A stretch of DNA of 25,755 nucleotides from Guillardia theta CCMP2712 (lineage: Eukaryota; Cryptophyceae; Pyrenomonadales; Geminigeraceae): positions 125,957 to 151,711 of the forward strand of contig NW_005434539.1 of assembly GCF_000315625.1 (NCBI RefSeq). Direction: 5' to 3'. Made by a program: the position numbers and the translations under genes. This document shows positions 9,946 to 21,700 of this stretch, one piece after another. Position 1 is the stretch's first letter; every line of letters starts with the position of its first letter. The notes beneath the pieces were generated by a model that was not told the origin of the DNA, searched no databases, and saw only the letters and a program-made list of their open reading frames with translations.

Positions 9946-9949
9946 AACT

Positions 9950-9990
9950 ACCCTCCCTCCCTCCCTCCCTCCCTCGCTCCCTCCCTCCCG
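9950..9990 (+). repeat. (CCCT)n microsatellite
   Basis: About ten CCCT units with one interruption (CGCT), just left of the assembly gap. Confidence 0.85.
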
Positions 9991-10037
9991 TATCTTGTCT
10001 CTGCTCGCTTACCTCCCCCCACCCCTTCAGAGAGCTT

Positions 10038-10946
10038 NNNNNNNNNNNNNNNNNNNNNNNNNNNNNNNNNNNNNNNNNNNNNNNNNNNNNNNNNNNNNNN
10101 NNNNNNNNNNNNNNNNNNNNNNNNNNNNNNNNNNNNNNNNNNNNNNNNNNNNNNNNNNNNNNNNNNNNNNNNNNNNNNNNNNNNNNNNNNNNNNNNNNNN
10201 NNNNNNNNNNNNNNNNNNNNNNNNNNNNNNNNNNNNNNNNNNNNNNNNNNNNNNNNNNNNNNNNNNNNNNNNNNNNNNNNNNNNNNNNNNNNNNNNNNNN
10301 NNNNNNNNNNNNNNNNNNNNNNNNNNNNNNNNNNNNNNNNNNNNNNNNNNNNNNNNNNNNNNNNNNNNNNNNNNNNNNNNNNNNNNNNNNNNNNNNNNNN
10401 NNNNNNNNNNNNNNNNNNNNNNNNNNNNNNNNNNNNNNNNNNNNNNNNNNNNNNNNNNNNNNNNNNNNNNNNNNNNNNNNNNNNNNNNNNNNNNNNNNNN
10501 NNNNNNNNNNNNNNNNNNNNNNNNNNNNNNNNNNNNNNNNNNNNNNNNNNNNNNNNNNNNNNNNNNNNNNNNNNNNNNNNNNNNNNNNNNNNNNNNNNNN
10601 NNNNNNNNNNNNNNNNNNNNNNNNNNNNNNNNNNNNNNNNNNNNNNNNNNNNNNNNNNNNNNNNNNNNNNNNNNNNNNNNNNNNNNNNNNNNNNNNNNNN
10701 NNNNNNNNNNNNNNNNNNNNNNNNNNNNNNNNNNNNNNNNNNNNNNNNNNNNNNNNNNNNNNNNNNNNNNNNNNNNNNNNNNNNNNNNNNNNNNNNNNNN
10801 NNNNNNNNNNNNNNNNNNNNNNNNNNNNNNNNNNNNNNNNNNNNNNNNNNNNNNNNNNNNNNNNNNNNNNNNNNNNNNNNNNNNNNNNNNNNNNNNNNNN
10901 NNNNNNNNNNNNNNNNNNNNNNNNNNNNNNNNNNNNNNNNNNNNNN
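10038..10946. other. Assembly gap (909 N)
   Basis: Run of undetermined bases. Both edges are low-complexity pyrimidine repeats (CCCT on the left, CCCCTT on the right), so the gap probably spans a collapsed or unsequenced tandem repeat. Open frames running through it are meaningless. Confidence 0.98.
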
Positions 10947-10949
10947 GAC

Positions 10950-11021
10950 CCCCCCTTCCCTCCCCTTCCCCTCCCTTCCCCTTCCCCTTCCCCTTCCCCT
11001 TCCCCTTCCCCTTCCCCTCCT
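10950..11021 (+). repeat. (CCCCTT)n microsatellite
   Basis: Hexamer repeat, perfect over its right two-thirds, adjoining the N gap. Confidence 0.85.
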
Positions 11022-11344
11022 GCTTGTTTCCTTCTCTCTTTTCATCCTTTTCCTTCTCCTTCTCGCTTTCTCTTGATCATTTTTCCACCCCTTCCTCTAC
11101 TCCAGTGCCTGTCTGCATCCGCTCTGTTTATCCCGCTGAAGTCTTTCTTCTACGCCATCTCCTTTCATCAATCTGTCATACATCATTGCATCCGTTTGTT
11201 TTTCTTCAGTCTAGCTCATTCATCACCACTCTAGCACACATCAATCGGTTTACTGAATCGTGTTCCATTTCTTAGCTCTCAAGGTACCAAAGAACAACAT
11301 CGTTGACACAAAATCTGCAAGAAGCTTGTACTTTCAACAAACAG

Positions 11345-12538
11345 ATGAGCTTCAGGGACGTAGACGACTTTGTGTTGCAAGACCCTTCCTCCACCGACGT
11401 TGGTCCCTTGTTCGATGTCTTCTATAACGAGCAGGACAAGAGTGTCCCCAGTGAGCGCGAGTCAAACCTCGCCCCCGTCGATGTGAAACCGGACCTCCAA
11501 GGTCAGAAGATGGCAGGGATTTCCTCTCAAAGTCCGCCCGTCACTCCGGACTGCAAGCTATTCGTTGCAGCTCTCAAGGAGGAGGACAGCTCCCAACAGA
11601 CTCCGAGCTGCGGAAGCAAGAGGAAGGTGGTCTTCCCTACTCTGTCGACCTCGTTCGACGACATGATGAGTGACTTGGCCGAGCCCGAGGGCTTTCTGTG
11701 CTTGCCTCCTGCAGCCCCCGGAAGCAAACGGCCGAAAACCGAGCAAGCTGAGCTGAAGCTGAAGCCGATCTGCATGGCTCGTGCGTCTGAGAGCAAGAGC
11801 GAAAGCTTTCTGCATGTGGCGAGCGAGAAAAAAGAAAAGGAGGACGACTTCATCTTGGAGATCAAGAAGGAAGTCAGTGAGGATACCTTGTTGTTCTTGG
11901 AGATGCTCAATGATGATACGCCGCCACTCTGTCATGATGGGCAAGAGACTCTTGAGGAGGGGCAAGGTGCCGTCAACGATGAGGGCCAGGACAGCAGCGG
12001 CGAGAGCCAACAGCAGCCTTCGCCTCCACCCTTGCAACCTGTGGATGGGCAGAAACGAGCCCGACAGGGGCAGGAGCGATGGGCGATGAAGGCCAAGGAG
12101 CTGCGAGAGGAGTGGAACGCCAAGATCCATAGAGCTCCCCTCTCTACCAAGGCAGTCTTCGAGGAGCAGCTGCAGGCTTGCAAGGACTTGAGGCTCAAGT
12201 CGCAGAAAGAAGCTTTCCTCTACTTCCTGCAGCTGCTCATGCTAGACAACGTGGTCACCCCCTTCGATTTCATCGGCTACCACAGCCTTCACTTCATTTC
12301 CAGCTGCTCTTTCAATGGCTGGAGAGGCTTCAATGTCAACCCGCAGTTCCACCTGGAGTTCAAGAGGAGACTCTACGGTCTGTTCGATGGTGGGGAGGTG
12401 AAGAAGAACACTTGGCAGAATCTCTTCAGGAACAGCGGCCTCATCCCCGACGCATGTCAGGGCCACTGGGAGGAGGCGCTCATGGGACGGCTGTCCTTCA
12501 CCTTCACTTTTCCCCGGAGCGAACGCAGAGCGGACTAG
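11345..12538 (+). CDS. Intronless orphan protein, acidic/disordered N-terminal half, possible nuclear protein
   Basis: 397 aa from the first ATG (11345, context AACAGATGAGC). The frame is open 14 codons further upstream but without an ATG. Residues 1-260 are acidic, Ser/Pro/Gln-rich and probably disordered. They hold two basic clusters (GSKRKVVF and GSKRPKTE) that could act as nuclear localisation signals, and several psi-K-x-D/E sites of the SUMO-acceptor type (VKPD, LKEE, IKKE). Residues about 260-397 look folded: a basic helix with RWAMKAKELREEWNAK, then FLYFLQLLML, SSCSFNGWRGFNV and a tryptophan-containing end. I do not recognise a family; a nuclear regulatory role is a guess. It is convergent with the large gene ending at 12995. 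The upstream leader is pyrimidine-rich. Confidence 0.8.
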   Translation: MSFRDVDDFVLQDPSSTDVGPLFDVFYNEQDKSVPSERESNLAPVDVKPDLQGQKMAGISSQSPPVTPDCKLFVAALKEEDSSQQTPSCGSKRKVVFPTLSTSFDDMMSDLAEPEGFLCLPPAAPGSKRPKTEQAELKLKPICMARASESKSESFLHVASEKKEKEDDFILEIKKEVSEDTLLFLEMLNDDTPPLCHDGQETLEEGQGAVNDEGQDSSGESQQQPSPPPLQPVDGQKRARQGQERWAMKAKELREEWNAKIHRAPLSTKAVFEEQLQACKDLRLKSQKEAFLYFLQLLMLDNVVTPFDFIGYHSLHFISSCSFNGWRGFNVNPQFHLEFKRRLYGLFDGGEVKKNTWQNLFRNSGLIPDACQGHWEEALMGRLSFTFTFPRSERRAD

Positions 12539-12994
12539 AGGCTGGAGGGGAGAGGGCGAGAGGAAGCTGTGAGAGGCGGTGGAAGAGGTGAGAGAGGAGG
12601 AGCAACTACAGAAGGGGAAGGAACAGAAATAGCAGCAGCAGCAGAGGAGGAGGAGGAGGAGGAGGAGGAGGAGGAGGAGGAGGAGGAGGAGGAGGAGGAG
12701 GGCAGAATAGTTTTAAGAGCAATTCATTTCTCCTGCGACAGGGGTAAATGGGGGCATCAAAGCGCCCAAGCGTGTAACAATGATGTAAAAGAATAAATTG
12801 AGTGTGAGAAATTGAAGTGCCGAAATGTGATAAGAGACGATGAGAGGGAGAGAGAAGGAGGAACGAGGGTTTTTCGACCGAGGAATTCTGTCAGGGAGGG
12901 AGGGAGGGGGGAGGGAGGGCGGGAGGGAGGAGCAAGAGAAGGGGCGGGAGGGACTTGGGAAGGGAAGGGAGGGAGAAGGGTAGCAAGGTGAAGT
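12539..12994. other. Intergenic space between convergent genes
   Basis: Contains short (GCA)n, a (GAG)n run at 12643-12701 and GGGA-rich sequence at 12893-12960. No gene is seen. Confidence 0.6.
12643..12701 (+). repeat. (GAG)n microsatellite
   Basis: About nineteen GAG units, preceded by four GCA units. Confidence 0.9.
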
Positions 12995-14250
12995 TCATCT
13001 CCTCTTCTTGGAGCTCGAGCCTCCTCCTTGGCATCGTCAAACAAGCAGGAGAGAAATGAAACAATGCTCACCTTTTGCTGGAGAATGAACCTTCTTCCTT
13101 GAAAAGTAGTCCTCCTCCTCCTCCTCCTCCTCCTCCTCCTCCTCCTCATAGTCCTCCTCATCGCCCGGCTGACGCCTCACGTCCACCTCGTCCTCCTCCT
13201 CTCCACCTTCGCCTGCACCTGCGTCTCCGCCCCATCTTTCTCTGCCCCTGTCCTCTCCCAATTCCAAATCGTTTTCGTCTTCATCTTTGTCTTCTCCTGA
13301 CATTTTCATCGCCATCTCTGACAACTGAGCCGAAGAGCATCAGGATGAAGGAAAGGAGAGGAGGAGGGGCAGGGGGCCGGGGGAGAGAGGGAAGGGGTAG
13401 AAAGAGAAGGATCGGAGGCAGAGAAGGAGTGAGACGAAGGGAAGAATGCGGAGGGGAAGAAGGAGGTAAAACAACAGGGGCAATGGTGTTGAACGTCTAG
13501 GAGGAGGAGGAGGAGGAGGAGGAGGAGGAGGAGGATGAGAAGCAGCGGAATTTACCTCCGAAAGTCTGCTTTGAGAGCTAGCCCGGTTCGCATCGGGGCT
13601 TACGGCGACCTGCTTGTACTGGGAGAGGTCGAGCTCGTCCTCTGCTGCCCCCCAGCAGCGTCAAGAACAGGGGAGAGGCGCAAAGTGTTCGCACCGATTA
13701 TGGAGACGATCTTGCAGCTCCCCGGCCTCCACCTTAGCGAGTTCTTCTCACCTGACCCCCAGCTGTTAAAATGCAACTGCTCTGCTCCAGCTGGGGCTGA
13801 CCTAACTCAGCTATGGCCTTCTGGAAGCAGGCGGCAAGGAACTCGCCGTCCCGGCAGCTTCCAACATCCTAGAAGAAGGAGAGGAGAGGAGACAAGGAGA
13901 GCAAGAGTGAGATAGAGGAGATGAGTGAGAAAGAGAGGAAGAGGACGAGGACGAGGAGAGGAGGACGAGGAGGAGGAAGCGAGGAGGAGGTGGTGGTGGA
14001 GGGGGGGGAGGAGAACCTTTGTGCTCCGGAAGTCAATCTGTATAATGTGCTGCAAGAGCTCGGAATGCCGCTTTCTTTCCTCGATTGCGTCCTCTTCCTC
14101 GTCATCTTCCTCGTCCTCATACTCGTCCTCCATGTCCTCTCTCTCCGACGCCTCTTTCCGCGTCAAGACAGTTGCCTTGATCTGTAGAGTCTCTTAGGTG
14201 TTTCATCCCTCCGCCTCCTCCCACTTGTTCTAATTGTCTACCTCAGCCTT

Positions 14251-14326
<76 letters not shown>

Positions 14327-14745
14327 CCCACTACCTTCACCACCTCCTCCCCCGCCCCCTACACAACCACCACCACCACCTTCTCCTCCTCCTCCCCTTC
14401 CTCTTCCTTCCCCCTCCTCTTCCTTGTGCAGCTTTCCCTCTTCTCTTCCTTCTCTTCCCCTGCTGCATCCCACCTGATCCCATCGCACAACTTCGTTCTT
14501 GGAGAGGCATCGAGCAATGTCTTTCCTCGTCAACTGCGAAGGTCTCAGAAGCTCGGGACCAGCTGGGGAGGTCGAAGGATTGGAGGTGGAGGTGGGAAGG
14601 CAGGCAGACCTCTGCAAACGCAGCCCAACGCTCTCGAGCAAGCGGGTCATCTGATCGCAAGTGTGAGTGAGATGCAGAGGATACAAGCGACGATGGTGAT
14701 GGTAATGGTGGTGGTGATGGTGATGGTGGTGACGTTGTTGATATA

Positions 14746-14804
<59 letters not shown>

Positions 14805-17800
14805 TCTCACTGTGCTGGTCATTGTTACTCGACGGTCTGTTTGCCATCATCTGCAGTGTGCTGATCCAGATCTCGAACTCCTCGGAATCTGGAGAGAGTG
14901 AGAGCAGAAGGAGGGAGAGGGAGGGCAAGGAAAGAAAATGAGGCAGACGCAGGGAGGAGGGAAGGAGGAAGAGTAAAAGGGAGTGCGAGCAGAGGAGGAG
15001 AGGGAGGCAGAGAAGGAGAGGAGATCGAGTGAGAGGGAGGAGACAGAATGGTTCAGATTAGCACCAGCTGCTGCTAGGCGAATAACGTCCTTCCCCTGCG
15101 AGACTATCAGAGACAGGCAGGAAACTTCTAGTCGTCAAACTGCTCTCCTACTCTTTTCTCCTGCCCTCCCCTGCTGCGATTAGTTTGTTTGTTGTTGTAT
15201 TCATTCGCTACCACCTCCATGCTCTTCAGTCTCCTGCCCTCGCCTTCACATCTTCCTCCTCTTTTTATCTTGTTTTTCTTTCGCCCTCCTCTTCTCTACC
15301 ATGAACTGTCTCCTTCCTTCTCTCTCTCTACCATGAACTGTCTCCTTCCTTCTCTGTTCTCTTCCTCCCCTACTCCCTTCTCTCCCCTGCCCTCTCCTCC
15401 TTCTCTCTCCTTCTCTCTTTCTCTCATCTCCTCCGCTGCTGTCCTCTCCCCTCCTTTCCTCTCCTGTCTCCTCCTCCCCTCTCCTCTCTCCTCTCCTCTC
15501 CCTCACCGTTTTGATCGCAAGCACGTTCGATCGATTCGTCTCTGAGAAGGGGCATGCCCAGACCTTCACGCAGCATCACCTCCCGAACATTCCCAGCTCT
15601 TCCCCAGCTCTCTCTTCTCTTCTTGTCAGCACAGTCACCTTGCAATGGTTGAGGTCGACAGTGCCTGGAGGTGGAAAAACGTCAGAGAAAGAGACAAAGA
15701 AAGAGCGAAACAGAAGAGAACAGGAGGACGTAGAGGGTTTGGTTGCAAGAGGAAGAGAAGGAGGAGGAGGAGGAAGAGGAGAAGAAGGAGGAGAAAGAGA
15801 TGGAGGAGGAGGAGGAGGAGAAGGAGGAGGAGGAGGAGGAGAAGGAGGAGGAGGATGACTTACCCAGCGCTGCGTGTGAATCGCCTCCTTCAGAGTCATC
15901 GGGTTTGGCAAACCAAAACCTGACAAAGCGAAAGCAATTAAACAAAAGAGAACGGTAGGAGCAGAAGAACATATGATGATGATGGTGGTGGTGGTGGTGG
16001 TGGTGGTGGTGCAGAGAAGGTTGAGGTGTTGATGGTGGAAATGATAAAGTGAGAGAGGGAGGGAGGAGGGAGGAAGGAAGGAGTGAGGAGTGAGGAAGGA
16101 AGGACTGAGGCTGAAAGGAGGATGAGGATATGATGGAAGAGGGTTGTTGGCTCACAGTTTGAACCGGACGGGGTCAATCTCAAAGTAGAATTGCGAGAGC
16201 GAAGCTGAGAACTTCACGAGGGTCAGCTGGGAAGCAGGTTGGGGGAGCTTACCTTGGATTTGTTGGACTTCTTGCTCTTTCCTAGCGCCTTGCTCTTAAT
16301 CTTCGCCCACAAGCCCTTCTGTTCCTTTTCTCAGCTTCTGCTTTGCTTCCTCTTCTTCCTCCTCCTTCTCTCCCTCCCTTCTCACCTTCTTCTTCTGCAG
16401 CGTTTGTCCTTCCATCTGATCGGCCTGGTCGCCAGGAACGCTGAAGCTTGCTTCTGTTATGAGAAAGGATGAGGAAAAATAATGGAATACAAATGCAGGA
16501 TGATAGGTGTATCAGAAAGAGGAGGAGGAGGAGGAGGAGGAGGAGGAGGAGGAGGAGGAGGCGGAAACGGGTGGCAGTCCTCGTCGTATCACCTCTGCTC
16601 CTATCAGTGGATGAGGCCATCAGCAGCCAACCATGAAGTCTGTCAAGTTTCAGCTCAGCTGGGGTAGGTGGTGGAAGTCAGCTGACCTCGGGTAGATGTC
16701 CATTTTGAGTGAGCAGAAGATCGTTTGCTTGTTGGACCTGATGTCCTGAAGGAGCGCGTGAGGGAGGGAGAGGGAGAGGGAGAGGGAGAGGGAGAGGGAG
16801 AGGGAGAGGGAGAGGGAGAGGGAGAGGGAGAGGGAGAGGGAGAGGGAGAGGGAGAGGGAGAGGGAAAGATGGGGAGTGGGCTGTAAGGGAGGGAGATGGA
16901 AAGGGGCAACAAGGAGGTCGAAGGGGCGTGCGAACTCACGAGTTGCTCCGGAGGAGGAAAGATAACTTCCTCTACCTCATGCGGGAATGTCGCAACGCCC
17001 CTGTTGCAACATGAGCGAGCGAATAGATGCGAAGTCACGAAAGAAACGAACAGAAGACAAGAAGAGGAGAGGAGAGGAGAGGAGAGGAGAGGAGTTGAAG
17101 ACAAAAACAAGAAACAAAAACCAGGGAAGGCGGTTGTAGGTGGGAGGGGAAGAAGAAGAAAGGAAACGAGCAGAGAAACAAGTAGCGAGGAAAGTTGAGA
17201 GTTGTGAGGGATCTTACGTGTTTGTAATCTGACTTTCGCTCTTCCTCGTCTTCATCTTCTCACTCCGCACGTTGTCTCTTCTCTCTTCTTCATCCTGTCT
17301 CGTCCTCTCCGCGCTCTGCTTCTCAAGCTCTGTATGCCCATCTCGATGACTGCCAGAAGGCCGTCGGGCAATCAGAAGAGAGGAGGAAAAGAGAGGAGAA
17401 TGAAGAGCAGCAAAGAAGAGATAAGGAGAGAGCCAAGGAGAAGGACGACGAGGAAGAGGAGGGAGAGGAGAGGGAGAGAGCAGTGAGAGGAGGAGGAGAG
17501 GAAGGCAGAGAAGGAGGAAGCTGGAGCTGGAGCTGGAGCTGGAGCTGGAGCTGGAGCACAGGGATGCACAAATAGGAGGAGAGGTGAAAGCTTTCGTGTT
17601 ACCTGTGATGAATGTTTCGCGCCTGATCAACAGCATCTGCTGTAGGAAAATTGAGAACAAAAGAAGGGAAGGAGGAGCAGATGGAGCGAAAAATAAGGGA
17701 AACAAACGAGTGAGCAGGACTGATTTAAGTGATGATCGGACAAAAAGAAGGAGAGGAGGAGGAGGGTAATGAGGAAGAGTGAAGTGAAAGAAGGAGGACG

Positions 17801-18676
17801 GGAAGGAGGAAGAGTGAAGTGAAAGAACAAAGGAGAGGAGAAGATCGAGAGGTGACGTCATCACACCATTCTCCTGCAGAGGATCAGGCAGAAGTTTCTT
17901 CGTCCCGACCATGACAAGCTCGTTGCCCCCAGGGTTCAGCATGACTGGCTTGTGACTTGCCGTCGAGTCCCTCCTGCTCCCTTTCTTCCCCAGCGGCAGC
18001 TCTGCCCTGCTGAAGGGACCCCGCAGGTTGAGCAGGCGGTTCGTGATCACTCCGCTCATCAGGGTGCTCTCCTGGTCCTCAGCCTGACCACCCGTCACCG
18101 TCACCAACCTCCTACCCCTCCACAGACTCCTCTTCATCAGCCTCCTCTTCCTTTCTCTCTCTGGATCTTCCTCCTTTCTCTTCCTCCTCCCCCTCCATCT
18201 CAGCTTCCTCCTCCTCCGCTTCCTCCTCCCCTGTTCCTGTTCCTGTTCCTGTTCCTCGTCTCTGCTGCCCTTCATTCTTGTCGCACCTGATACACAAGCT
18301 CCTCCCACAGCTCAGCCGTCGATCGGTTGTCTTCGTGGTTGGGACAAGGAGAGATCGAAAGAGTTGCGATGACACTGCGAGGAAGATGAGACATGACAAA
18401 CGCAGAAGGGAGTGAGAAAAGAAGGGGAGAGGGAAGAGAAGAACATGAGAAGGAGAGAGAGGAGAGAGGCAGTTGACGGTGGGGAGGAAAGAAAGGGAGG
18501 AGACGTTGGTGCTGGGGGGGTCAGGGAAGACAGGAAAGAGAATGGAGATGAGTAGAACTGAGAGGGAAGCCGAGAAAGGAGGAGGAGGAGGAGGAGGAGA
18601 GCAACAAAGAAAAAGAAGAAACAAAAGGAGCAAGAGCAGTAGCAGTAGCAGTAGCGGTAGCAGTAGCAGGACAAGG

Positions 18677-18734
<58 letters not shown>

Positions 18735-21700
18735 AGAACCTGCCCGCGGCGATCTCGAGCACATGAAGTCGGTCAGGATGAATCGTTAGCGCCTGTAGAA
18801 GCGTCATTGAGAGCAACGAGGAGGAAAATTAAGAGAAGAAGCAAGGGGGCGATCAGGAGCAGTAACTGAACAAAACAAGGAACAGAAAGAGAGGAGGAGG
18901 CTGTGGTTGTTGTGGAGGAGGCGGAGTTGCTGCAGAAGGAAGAGGACGGGAACAGGAGTACAAGGAGGAGAAGGAGAAGAAGGAGAAGGAGAAGGAGAAG
19001 AAGGAGAAGGAGAAGGAGAAGAATCTTCAAGTAACCTCAGCCATGTCAAGTTTGAGTTCACTGCAAAATTCATCCATGACGCTCACTTGGGACAAGTCGG
19101 AGTAACTGCAATGCAATTTAGAGACTTTTGATTTCACCTCCTCCTCCCCCCCCCTCCCCTCCACCTCCTCCTCGTCTCTCGCCATCTCTTCCCCTTCCCT
19201 CCCCTAATGGCCTCGTCCTTACTTGTAGTCCAGCACTAGCTGCACGCAGAGGTCTTCCTCCCTCCCCACGGGTGAGCGCAGCATCTCCCTCCTCTCCTCT
19301 CCCTGCTCCTGTAGCCTCCCGTTGGGTCTCTCGTGCGCATGATCCGCTGCTGGAGGAGGAAGGAGAGCGTGCGGCTGCGCCGTGCGCTCCTCCTCGGTTG
19401 GAGATCGCAAGTCTTGCCGAGCCACGGGATGGATGGGGAGGAAAGAGGAGGGAGGAGGAGGAGAGTCGGAGACTGGAGGGGCAGGAGAGGTTGTGGAGGA
19501 GACCATGCCGTCCAGGTTGGCGAGGAATCCTGACTTGTCCCTGTCGACGCCAAGAAGCCAAAGAAGAAAATTAGAACAAGGAGCAAAAGGGTCGAGGAGA
19601 GAACAGTGATGAGGCGATAGGAAGCAAGACGATGGTCAAAACATCGTCGAGGTCGAAGGAAGACGAAGAGGGGGCAGAAGAAGGAGCATGAGAAGGAGCA
19701 GGAGGAAACGTTCATACCTCTCCACTCTTTCTACAGGGGGGTCGATGGAGGGTGTGGGGCTGGAAGAAGGGGAGATGGCTCGATCGAGCATGCTGTAATT
19801 GTAATCCTCAGTCACGTCGTTGCCCTCCTGCTGCCTCTGCACAGCCTGACGGGAGACGGCGATGAGCTGCTGGCGGAAGTGAAAGTCTTGATTATCGAGA
19901 GTGAGGGAATGAAATCTGCCCGTCTTGTCCGGCGTCTCCAGCCTGAGGCTGTTGTCGAGGGGATGGTAACTGCGCCAGATCTCTCTTGGTGGTGACTGCG
20001 ACGATCATGAGCGAGGGAGAGGAGAAGATGTGGGGAGAGAGGGAGGAAGGGATAGAGGACGATGCGGGAGATGAAGTGGAAGAGCAAGAGCAAGAGCAAG
20101 AGCAAGCGCAAGAGCAAGAGCAAGAGCAAGAGCAAGAGCAAGCGCAAGAGCAAGAGCAAGAGCAAGCGCAAGAGCAAGAGCAAGAGCAAGAGCAAGAGCA
20201 AGAGCAAGAGCAAGAGCAAGAGCAAGAGCAAGAGCAAGAGCAAGAGCAAGGAAATGAGTGTTGAAGAGGGAGGAATGTGGACAAAAGGACCTCGCATGAT
20301 AAAAACCAAACAAACTAGGGACCGATGACAAAGAAAACTGAGGGATTGAGGAGAAGAGTTATTGTTATATCTTACCTCTGCATGAAGATTTTCGTTGTTC
20401 ATCTCTGATCGTCTCATGTTCTCATCAAACTCTCGTCTTGAGGGCCTCTCCTCTCCAACATGCCGTTTCATCTTGTTGCTCTCAATGAAGATCTTCTTCA
20501 TGATTAGCTTGAACTTCTCGAACGGAAGAATGTCGCTATCATCTTGAGTCGCACGTCTGCCAATCGCAATCAGAAGACTTTCTTCCAACAGAAATCAAAA
20601 TTCTGACGCGCAGGAGATCACAGAGCAACAAGAGCAAGGCTTGAAACACGGAAAGCATGGATCTAAAGGTACCTGAATCGGTGAAGCGCTTCTTCCTTGG
20701 ATATGATGGAAGGAATCTGCACAGATGTATCAGGGAGAAGCCTTGAACAGAAAACATGCACTGTACAATATTCTTTCTCTCCAGCAATTTCAGGAAATGT
20801 TTTTCCTTCAGCGGTTTCCCGTTCGTCCTCGCAGTGTTTTCTCGCTCCTCCCTCCTCCTCTCGCTACTCGCCTGCTAACCATTCATCATCGCTGTCGGGG
20901 CAGAAGCAGCTCACCGTCAGGTCTCGCGCATGTGCTTCAAGGTGCGTGTGCTTGCGATGGCTGACAGAAATTGTCGGAGAGTGTAGGAGAAGCAAGCAAA
21001 TGATGAACCTTGAGTCGACCGGGTGCTGCGCATTCTGCTTGTCCGGCATGCCAGCTTCGTTCCTGTCGTTCTTGTCTCGTATGTCTCTGTCAGACTTGTG
21101 GAATCGACTGTTGAAGTCCGCGAGGATGCCTTGAATACAAATCTCCATCTCCTCTCTTGTCATCGCCTCCTCGTTCTCTTGCACCTCCTTCACCCCCTCC
21201 CGAAAACTTTTCGTCCTCATCCTCAGCGCATGGATGAAGTGCGATGTTGCTTGGGATGGACTGATCAACGTTGGGATGAGGTTGCGGGTTGATAATTCGC
21301 CGAGAAAGTCCGACAGAGTGAAGAGACGAGCTGAAGCGACTGGTCACCAAATGTCATGTTATGCTGTGTTGAAAACTTTCTTTGCAGCTTACCAGCTTCA
21401 TTCTTATGTCTTGCTTTTTCAGGTGACATCCCGTCTGTCATCAAAATGCCTTCTATCAGCACAAATCTTGCATTTGATTTTTCTTTGCCTTTGATCTTTG
21501 CGCCGGTGTCAGGACTTGAATAAGATACCGAAGCGTCATTCTCCTAGCACAAGGTTGGAACACACAATGAAAACAATCGAACTCAACCTTTTGATGCGTT
21601 GTGTGCGGCCTCTTGTTCACAATTCTTGCTTGGAGGATCGCAGCTGTAACGGGTTGCCTGAAGCTGGCAAACGCGTAAGACATGAATTCAACAGGTCACC

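Larger units (their letters stand above)
14811..16639 (-). other. PH-like domain of the large gene, split over eight exons
   Basis: Spliced order: [10 protein letters not shown] (first strand), a lysine-rich insert ([17 protein letters not shown]), [35 protein letters not shown] and a C-terminal helix [17 protein letters not shown] with the single tryptophan expected in PH domains. The fold call is by pattern only. The basic insert would suit phosphoinositide contact. Confidence 0.5.
17867..19105 (-). other. Module copy 2 in the large gene
   Basis: Four exons join to [20 protein letters not shown], then [35 protein letters not shown] and [11 protein letters not shown]. Codons are completed across junctions: AG|T gives the Ser of AAGS. 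The layout matches copy 1: 'xP.R.xV..', Gly-Ser-Val strand, then 'L...L...A.D..S' helix. I recall similar modules in large algal and protist proteins, but cannot name a family. Confidence 0.65.

Noticed and set aside
9893-11275. Long open frames across 10038-10946 on both strands
   Set aside because: They run through undetermined bases and pyrimidine repeats.
14234-14746. Poly-Ala/Pro and other homopolymeric frames in repeats
   Set aside because: Products of hexamer or trimer microsatellites in introns.
20079-20250. CRISPR-like array
   Set aside because: Simple 6-bp tandem repeat without spacers, in a eukaryotic intron.
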